DNA from: Undaria pinnatifida
Taxonomy: Eukaryota; Sar; Phaeophyceae; Laminariales; Alariaceae
DNA: 64,000 nucleotides
Assembly (NCBI GenBank): GCA_012845835.1
Contig: JABAKD010000002.1
Coordinates: 19,056,629-19,120,628, forward strand
Direction: 5' to 3'
The notes under the pieces were generated by a model. It had not been told where the DNA came from, did no database searches, and saw only the letters and a program-made list of their open reading frames with translations. This document shows, one piece after another, positions 57,181 to 64,000 of the stretch (the stretch's first letter is position 1; the number at the start of each line of letters is the position of its first letter). The position numbers were made by a program, and so were the translations under genes.

Positions 57181-57712
57181 AAACTGATGTATTATTTCCA
57201 AAACCGCCACATTTATCCTCTCAAAATAATGTATAGTTTCCAGGCACATATTGAGCTGCCCCCCCCCCCCCCCCCCCCCCCCGCCCCAACCTCCCCCCCC
57301 CCCCCCCCCCGCCCCCAATAAAATACTGGTGCCAAAACCGTCAGATTTATCCCCTCGAAAGGATTTATAGCTTACATGCACAAATTGCCCCCTTTCCCCC
57401 CCCCCCCCCCCCCCCCTCCAAACCCGCTCGCTTTTGATCAAAACCAGGCCCCCTTTCCCTTCACAGCTGTCAGATGTTGTCCCCCTCAGAAACGGGTTTT
57501 ATAGTTTCCGCGCACAGACTGACTAAAATCATCCTGTTGACCCTGATAGCTACACTGTAGTTGTAAGGGGAGTCGCCGACCTATATCCTTAATGAGGACA
57601 CACAACTCGTAATGCGCGCGATCGGAGTATCACACACAGCTTGCAAAGATGAGTTTCGACGAAATCTTCGATCTCACAGCTGGAGTGTATTTTCATTTTT
57701 TATAATATAGTA
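57181..57712 (+). repeat. Poly-C family, longer unit copy 3
   Basis: C tracts at 57258-57310 and 57397-57418 are followed (57462-57712) by the complete unit: AGCTGTCAGATGTTGTCCCC, CCTGTTGACCCTGATAGCTACACTG, AGTCGCCGACCTA and the core ending in the mini-frame MSFDEIFDLTAGVYF (57649-57705). The core matches 12,012-12,126 almost exactly. Confidence 0.78.
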
Positions 57713-58642
57713 CTGGTAACATATATTACTATACACGAGTACGGGTGGTGCTCTTATTATGCTCCCTTGCACCCGGACCCATGGCACGGAAGAACAACGT
57801 AATAAAAACGGAGAAAAACTAACTGGTGTTCTTTACGAGTACGGCATTTTTTGTTCCCCCTTTCCCTTAATTGTAGTTTGCGTTGGCTTTATTATAGATT
57901 TTCTCTCCGAGCTTCTTTATGTATTATTTAATCTCCTGTATTTTACTGCCTCAGTCGACCTCCACTGATCTGTACAGGCTCGAGGTGCCTTGTATATTAA
58001 CTTCTCTGGCGTGGAAGCAGTTCGAAACAACGAAACATAATGTTTTGCGTTCATTGCGGCTATCGGTTGCGTTCAAGAGAGCTCCAGCACATCGATACCG
58101 AGTAATACAGAAAGAACGCTTTGCTGGCATTGAAAATCATGCGTTGATCGCCACTCAATACGTAGACAGCCCGAGTCTCTCTCGACCAAGCGGGGACAAA
58201 ACATAGCACTCGCACCCTGCTTGACAACAGCAGTACGCTGTCCCGAATGTATTGATTGGCTCCCGGAACGACATTTTCGAAGAGCGCCACAAGCCCCGAC
58301 TACGCGCGCGATAATGAGCTATTCGCTAAAAAAGCACTCGATTTTGTCGAGCCCCAGTCTGGCGCTACTGTGCTCAGCGAGTAGTCTACGCGAGTCTTAC
58401 AATATGCCGGGCACCATGTACAGCAACTAATAGATCAAAGACATATCCCAACCTCTTAACAGCGAAGAACCGTTTGAAGATTCACGAAAAAAAGAACACG
58501 AAAAAAAAAGTTGGCAACAGGGGGGCGATCACTGAACCATTTTGCCGACAATCGTTTGTACAGGGGGAAAACGGTAAACCTCATTTATCACTCCGACCAA
58601 CACAAACAATGCAAGCGACATTCCTATAAATGCCGCTTTTTC
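57713..58642. other. Region 3' of the STN1-like gene, no recognised gene
   Basis: Short frames only on both strands. It would contain the 3' UTR of the minus-strand STN1-like gene. Confidence 0.45.
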
Positions 58643-61600
58643 CTAGTGCGGGCTTTGCGGCTGCGCCGAAGTCTTTTTCATGCGATGTATACAAGCTCGT
58701 ATGCGAGCGCCAGGAACGTGGTGAAAAAGAGCCGAGCCCTGCATGACCCTGATAATTTCATTCTCCTGTGTTAAGCGCAGCCCCCTCTCTCGACACGCTG
58801 CCTCCACACCGGGCTGCAATGCACGCCCTCTAGAAAGTAACAGGTACACGTCCCGGGCCTTGTCCGCGAAGTGCAGAGCGCCATCCCTGTGCAGGCTGGA
58901 CATGACCGCCCGCAGCAGCTTGATAACCTTGGCCTTGCTTACTGCCGTTTCGGTACCCTTTGCCAGCTTGCCACTAGCATCGTTGCCAACGCTACCGCCG
59001 GTAGACCCCCCCGAGGTTTCCGCCGGCGGCGGACTCTTTTTCGCCTCATGTGCGTTGCGTGCGGCTGTGACGGCTGTGCCATCCCGACGTCCAGTGGTCA
59101 CGGCTGATCGTGTTGCTGAAACAACGCGGGCTGCAGCCTCCTTCAAGGAAGGATCGTCCCTTACATCTCTGGCGAACTGGAAGTGGAGGTGCTCGTTCGG
59201 ATCAAGGTTTTCTTCCTTCGCTGCCAAGCGTGAAAGCAAGGCGTCCCGAAACTCGAAGTCCGGATCTAACGCGAGCGGTGCCGCTACGCAGCGACAATAC
59301 CCGACTTGTTCCGCGTAAGGAGCGTCACAATCGCATCGTGTTACTCGAGCCTGAGTAGAATTTGCAACAAGCTCGTCGTCGACGTATTCGCTGCGCTGGA
59401 TGACCAGAGTGGACAAGGAGTGGGGCAACGGGGAGCGGTCGCGCAGTGGGGGTCAAGACGCGGCGCGGTATTCGTTAACCCTTTTAGAATCCCAACACGC
59501 CTGCCTATACTACTTCCAAGTAGATTGCCCCCCAAAATGGGTTTCCAGTTGTAAAGGCGTTAATGACGCGTGGTACGATACGGGCGCACCCTAAACTCTG
59601 AGGCTCCTCGTTTGAGGAGGTCCACACCGTGCCCAAAGCCTGATCGTAACAAAGCATGAGAGTTTAACTCGATGAACAGTCCTGCGCGTTATTAATATTG
59701 ATAATTATTTACTACTGTACCTGGTATTTAACATGTTGACATATTGCTATTAACACTCACAAATCATGACAACTTACTACCTCGTGATGAAGCAGGTACA
59801 GTTGCTACCATTATTATTCTTGATAACAATTTCGTTGTTGATGTCCAGCCTGGCAGCATCCATAGGAGTCATGTACATTCAGAGGATACCGCATCTGTAA
59901 AACGAGCGGACGGTGTATCACACAGCTTGCAAAGGCGTGTACCGACCCTAAACACGATCGAATTCACAGCTGACGGTATTTGGAACAATTTAAAGAAATA
60001 ATTATATTGTAAACCTCAACGGAGCAGTTCCTTAGTTACCCCTTCAGAGCCTTAAAATCCCTCCATAAACTAACTTCAAGTAAATTTGTCCCCAAAAAGG
60101 GTTTCCAGTAGTGACGGCGTTAAGGATCCCCGTCATTCACGAATGTGTTGACCTCGAAGTGCTACCCCTATCAAAGCACGCGTCTGATGCCACTGCGCCC
60201 CCACAATTCTACCAAGAGGCAATGCACTGTAGATTTGTTGTGGCTATCATGAGAGGCACGATGATTGCACATTGTACGGAACAACCCCGCAACCTCGCCG
60301 CACACTGCATTTGTGCGATGTCCACAATAACGCGCCTGGTGTACTCGTGCGTGGTGACTGCGCATCAACTAGGTATGTATCGTTATGAATCTAAAAAATC
60401 TATGTTCTAATAAATGAGCCTCGATAACTGTCACCGTTTTAGCATGCCATCCAGTCCAAGATCATCAGGTCGGACGTTGCAATGATCAGGTAGGCGGGAC
60501 ACACGAACACGGTAAACGAAGATGACGAGCGCGGTATGCTCATCGGCGGGTTTGCGCTATTGGGACCCAGGTCTAGCGATCTAAAAAGCGGCAAAATATG
60601 GTTTCGTCCACCTTCTACGACGAGCGTGCAACAGCAAAAGCATCAGTATGCTGTGCGCATGCCGTGCACATGTTTCCGTAACACTGCAAACACGTCCGCA
60701 ATCCCAGCAGGCTGGGCTTGTTCGCGTGGCCGATGCTGTACTCGTCAGTTGCTTTCGGCAGTTTTTTCCTCTGAAGTTCTAAACGGGTTAAACGCAACCA
60801 AAACGTTCTTCTCCCAGGAAACTTTCAAGGCTTCACATCCCGCCAAGTTTTCGCACCCCACTCACCCGAAAGCGAAGACTGTACACCGTTTTCCTTAGCT
60901 CCACGCATCGCAACCATTGAAGAGTTTCCTCGTTCGGATCGACAGGTTTTCGCGCTGAGGTGATAACTAGTTCCCGCGCTCTGCTTAAGTTAACGCGGCG
61001 TTCGGGCGAGAACGGGCACGGTAAACCAGTACTTGAGACGAACGTACAAAGCAAGCGGCGGCGATTTAGCAAGGGTGATAATGACCATGGTTGGCAGGCA
61101 CAAGCCATTTCGTGGATATACCGCGGATATACAGCAGTGGCGTGGGTGGACAGCACTCCAGGCACGTGAGACAGTCTACGGACCCAGCTATTTCATCAGC
61201 ACCATGTGCAACGAGGTGCGCCTTAAGCGACTGCAAATGCCCGGCGTGGGTGAAGACTACAAAAGTTGCGGCGATGCTAAAGATCTCCGAAATTTCCGCG
61301 GCCAAGGTATACATAATGCATACTATCCATCCGGGGAGAACAGGCGCGAGCCCCGTGTGGCTAGACTCAACCGCACTGCTGTAGGTGCGTCGGATGCTAT
61401 CGTTGCCGGTGAAAAACAGACGGAAGACGTTTGGAAAGTCAAAGACTTCGATGGGGTTAACGCGCTGCTACCGGGGTAAAACGCTTTATGCGCGTCAACG
61501 AGGTACCAATGTAACTCTAAGCGTAACAAGTGTACTCGAAGCCGCGCGGTCATCATTAGACTACGGAAAGCAAAACGAGTCGCCATTTCTCAGGACCCGA

Positions 61601-62560
61601 ATCAGGAAGGGCGAACCTCTCGTTTCCCTCTCATGCAGGATATCGTGTCGGCCACTCTGTTGTAGCTCACCCCTTGAAGCGTTTGAGCTTTCCCTGAACG
61701 AGCAAGAGGTCGCCTAAGTCATGCCGTTCCCTGTGCCCCTGGTCTTGGCGCCCACTGCCGACGTTGTTGTCATACTGCGTGCACGGAAGCAGTCCAGTGC
61801 CGTCGTCGATGATGTATTTCACTGTACACCGCCAGCGGTGAGAAACGAAACCCAGTTAAGCGGTACGACAAGGGGTAAGAGAAGAGACGAACGTGGTAAA
61901 AAAATTGCGTCGAGATGTTTTTGAGTCGGCAAGGTCTGCCTGTATGGTCAGATTTCAGACGCTCCAATGACGGTTGATACTTGGACGCCTGTATCAAGCA
62001 AACCACTGCTCTTCTGTCTTCCACGTGGTACAATACGTCCGCAAGCACCGAGACCCTTTCCAGAACAACCCGCATAGCTCTATCGCCCACGCCTAGCATC
62101 GAACGCCCCCAGCGGGAAAACAAAGTTAAGAGCGACGGCTTGACGCATACAGTACAGGACACCAAATAAGAAACACGCCAACAAGAAAGCCAGGCTGACA
62201 TTCGCACAACATTAAGAAATCCGGGACCCGTTGTAGTGCAAGTAGTGTGTAGAACGCGCCCTCTCCCAGATAAGAAACCCAAGCCTGGATCAGTATTGGT
62301 GATTCCTATTAGGGGTCCTGTGTTATATTATAAGAAAAGCAGCAGACGCCACCCCTCTCACCGTATCCGCCGAACATCTTCGTTGCTCCTGGTTTGACGT
62401 GGACAACCATGCCCAGAACCTCGACCCGGTGAATCGCCTTGCCGTGCAAAACGTGGGAGTCATCGATGCCGTCCAACGTGTCCAACCCGTGCACATCTCG
62501 CGCGAACAGCTTGACGTAGCTCTTTTCGATGACCGGTGGAATCCGCACGAAAACAGGCAC
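58643..62560 (-). CDS. STN1: STN1-like CST complex subunit (OB-fold), split gene
   Basis: Proposed exons on the minus strand are 62362-~62560, 61671-61821, 60866-60980 and 58643-59350. Donors are GTGAGA, GTGAGC and GTGAGT, with AG acceptors; the phases join correctly. Exon 1 reads VKLFARDV...HRVEVLGMVVHVK and exon 2 IIDDGTGLLPC...LGDLLLVQGKLKRF. Exon 3 reads RELVITS...DPNEETLQWL. Together these follow the conserved STN1 OB-fold order. The last exon holds a DPNEHLHFQFARDV segment, a Ser/Gly/Ala-rich insert and VIKLLRAVMSSLHRDGALHF...VYLLLSRG, which resembles an STN1 winged-helix region. STN1 binds single-stranded telomeric DNA with TEN1 and CTC1 and promotes fill-in synthesis. The start is unresolved: no in-frame ATG precedes exon 1 before a stop at about 62577, so an upstream exon is likely. 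The exon 3-4 link is the least certain. Confidence 0.68.
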
Positions 62561-62908
62561 GAGACGATGCGGGTGTTACCATGGATGCCCCCGGCACTTG
62601 ATACTAAAGTTGAGTACTTTCGGGGGGGGAACACTGGCAGAATTCTGCGAGTACTGGCAGCAAAAAGCAGTACTCGGAGTATGAACGAGAAGGCGCTTCG
62701 CTCAGGAAGGAAAAGTAGAAGAAAAATTGTGAAGCGGACAGAGGTCCGTGATTTGTTGTAGGTGCGAACTTGCGAATTGATAATGCCAAGAGACCCGCCT
62801 CCATGCTTCACGAACACAACTCGGGCACCACACGTATGCCGTATGCGCCTGGTATCTTACTGTCGTACTTGCGATGTATATGTCATACGTCGCTATGCCC
62901 TCGTTTTT
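62561..62908. other. Probable 5' part or promoter of the STN1-like gene
   Basis: The first coding exon or 5' UTR of the minus-strand gene should lie here. I could not identify an ATG exon that joins in phase. Confidence 0.35.
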
Positions 62909-63000
62909 ATCCTAGATAATAATCCAGAAGTGCGGTAGAGGCGGCTCGAGGAACAGCGGAGGAGCCGCCTCTACCGCACTTCTGGATTGTTATCTAGGAT
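62909..63000. repeat. Near-perfect hairpin, 39 bp arms
   Basis: Arms 62909-62947 and 62962-63000 (ATCCTAGATAATAATCC... / ...TTGTTATCTAGGAT) are inverted copies with one mismatch around a ~14 base loop. The right arm is also the left terminus of the adjacent inverted-repeat element. Confidence 0.85.
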
Positions 63001-63220
63001 CAAGTATGGAAATCGGGGAGTATTTTCATCTGTGAATTTAATGGGTAGGGTTGGGGGTCAGGGTTAGGGGTAGGGTTAGGTTTAGTATCTAAAGTAGTAT
63101 TTTGGGCAGTTTTTGATAATTTCCTTCTCAAAATACTGGGAGCAAACGTGGACCAAACCAAATTCCCCGATTTCCATACTTTATCCTAGATATCATCCAG
63201 AAGTGCGGTGAGGCGGCTCG
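62961..63220. mobile_element. ~260 bp MITE-like element with ~60 bp inverted ends and telomere-like core
   Basis: The left end (GAGCCGCCTCTACCGCACTT... to AAATCGGGGA) and right end (TTCCCCGATTTCC... to GTGAGGCGGCTC) are inverted copies with small gaps. The interior at 63043-63085 is a degenerate TTAGGG/TAGGGT tract. No coding sequence. Confidence 0.7.
63043..63085 (+). repeat. Degenerate telomere-like TTAGGG tract
   Basis: Contains TAGGGTT, CAGGGTTAGGGG and TAGGGTTAGG in sequence, resembling TTAGGG telomere repeats with interruptions. It lies inside the MITE-like element. Confidence 0.6.
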
Positions 63221-63600
63221 TACGTCATCATCGCTTTGGAACGGCAGCCATCATTTTTTTTACAAATGCTGGTATTGGGGATTGCGTTCAAAAGTTTCTG
63301 CTTTCAACTCCCCGACCTCCTGCCCCGTACCAAACCCCAGCCTAATCGTACGCAACCTCACGTGAAGTTCCGTACTTTAATGGTAAAGGTCTTCTTCCCG
63401 TCTCTCAGTACTTCTCCGCCTGTCTATCCACTGAGCCCGCCAAGCTTTCTGGCCGTCTTCTTCCCCATCCCCCTTTCCATCCTACCGCTGCTGTGAATTT
63501 GATTTTCTTGGGGCATTCACTTAAAATTGAAAATTTCTACTACTGCTGGTGCACAAAAAAACGTCACACCAGTTACGTCAGTACTATGTGCCAGCTGTCA
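63221..63600. other. No recognised gene
   Basis: One short open frame (63236-63496) shows no motif. Nothing else was supported. Confidence 0.4.
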
Positions 63601-63607
63601 GTAGTAT

Positions 63608-63863
63608 ACTACTATATATAAATTCGTCTAGGGTGGCCGATACGAGCAGGCCAAGCGGGCTCGCTTTTACAGGGCCTTTTGGCCCGAATGGCTTCTTTCA
63701 TTCAGACCTCTCCGCCCGACTAGCTTCCTTCATTCAGACGACTAGCTTCTTTCAACTTCTCGGCCCGATTAGTTTCTTGCTTTTACAGACTTCTTGGCCC
63801 GACTAGCACCAGCAGCCTTTTCGCTTACTAGCCCGTTGAGCACGCGACAAAAAACGTACGAGC
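63608..63863 (+). promoter_or_regulatory. TATA box and repeat-containing leader of a right-edge gene
   Basis: CTATATATAAATTCG at about 63611-63625 is a good TATA box. From about 63655 to 63815 the leader has four or five imperfect copies of GCCCGACTAGCTTCTTTCATTCAGAC-type pieces (unit under 30 bases). An LTR with this TATA box is an alternative reading. Confidence 0.4.
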
Positions 63864-64000
63864 ATGGCCAGCAACAACTCGTTTCAGCTGACGTATCTGG
63901 ACCTGCTGGACACCTCTCACAACACCAACCTCGCCATCCATCAGCAGGGGAAAAGCTGTTGCTCTGCTCTGCTTGCCTGCTGCTGCTGTTGGTGCTACTG
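63864..64000 (+). CDS. Start of an unrecognised gene, cut by window edge
   Basis: ATG 63864 opens a frame that stays open to the window end (about 45 codons), beginning MASNNSFQLTYLDLLDTSHN. A TATA box lies about 240 bases upstream. The C-terminal visible part is Cys-rich owing to a TGC/CTG run, which may instead be an intron or a simple repeat. I do not recognise the protein. It could be a host gene or the first gene of another retroelement. Confidence 0.38.
   Translation, partial: MASNNSFQLTYLDLLDTSHNTNLAIHQQGKSCCSALLACCCCWCY

Noticed and set aside
61770-62282. 170-residue minus-strand open frame
   Set aside because: It lies mainly across the intron between exons 1 and 2 of the STN1-like gene and runs in a different frame from exon 2.

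Overview
The window is nuclear DNA from a eukaryote. Almost all of it is transposable elements and satellite-like repeats, with only one convincing host gene. Evidence for a eukaryote is GT-AG introns of roughly 0.5-1.5 kb in that gene, LTR, DIRS-order and Penelope-like retroelements, TATA boxes, long microsatellites and a degenerate TTAGGG-like tract. The element mix (chromodomain Ty3, split-repeat tyrosine-recombinase element, N-terminal-endonuclease Penelope element) and the long introns suggest an alga or protist, perhaps a stramenopile such as a brown alga. That assignment is inference only.

Layout: 1-~8.86 kb is a decayed Ty3/gypsy chromovirus cut by the left edge (protease, RT, RNase H, integrase, chromodomain, Tudor-like tail, PPT, 3' LTR). 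9.26-11.88 kb is a long-TIR DNA element holding a large AAC microsatellite. 11.9-13.7 kb and 19.5-20.4 kb hold a poly-C repeat family in opposite orientations. They bracket an old LTR element without pol (13.73-18.63 kb). 22.40-28.14 kb is a young, structurally complete DIRS-order element of Ngaro/PAT type: A1, Gag-like ORF with CCCH finger, RT-RNase H, tyrosine recombinase, then B1-A2-B2. 28.52-42.31 kb is a 13.8 kb LTR element without recognisable pol (a LARD), with 519 bp LTRs and an ATAC target duplication. Its 3' end resembles that of the chromovirus. 42.55-45.66 kb is a short LTR-type element and 45.66-45.79 kb a small inverted-repeat element. 45.8-46.75 kb is a poly-C tandem array, followed by a Penelope-like element with an N-terminal GIY-YIG nuclease (46.88-50.15 kb). 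It has a CxC linker and a C-terminal RT and carries three simple lesions. 50.9-57.7 kb is tandem repeats and more poly-C family.

The host gene lies on the minus strand at 58.64-~62.56 kb: a split gene whose exons read as an STN1-like OB-fold protein (CST telomere-capping complex) with a probable winged-helix C-terminus. Upstream of it is a hairpin/TIR element carrying telomere-like repeats (62.91-63.22 kb). A possible second gene starts at 63,864 and runs off the right edge.

The two most interesting systems are the permuted Penelope-like element, whose only in-frame stop falls inside an 18-nt intron-like segment, and the DIRS-order element, whose ends still show the recombination site used for insertion. 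All functional calls come from reading motifs by eye; no search was run.
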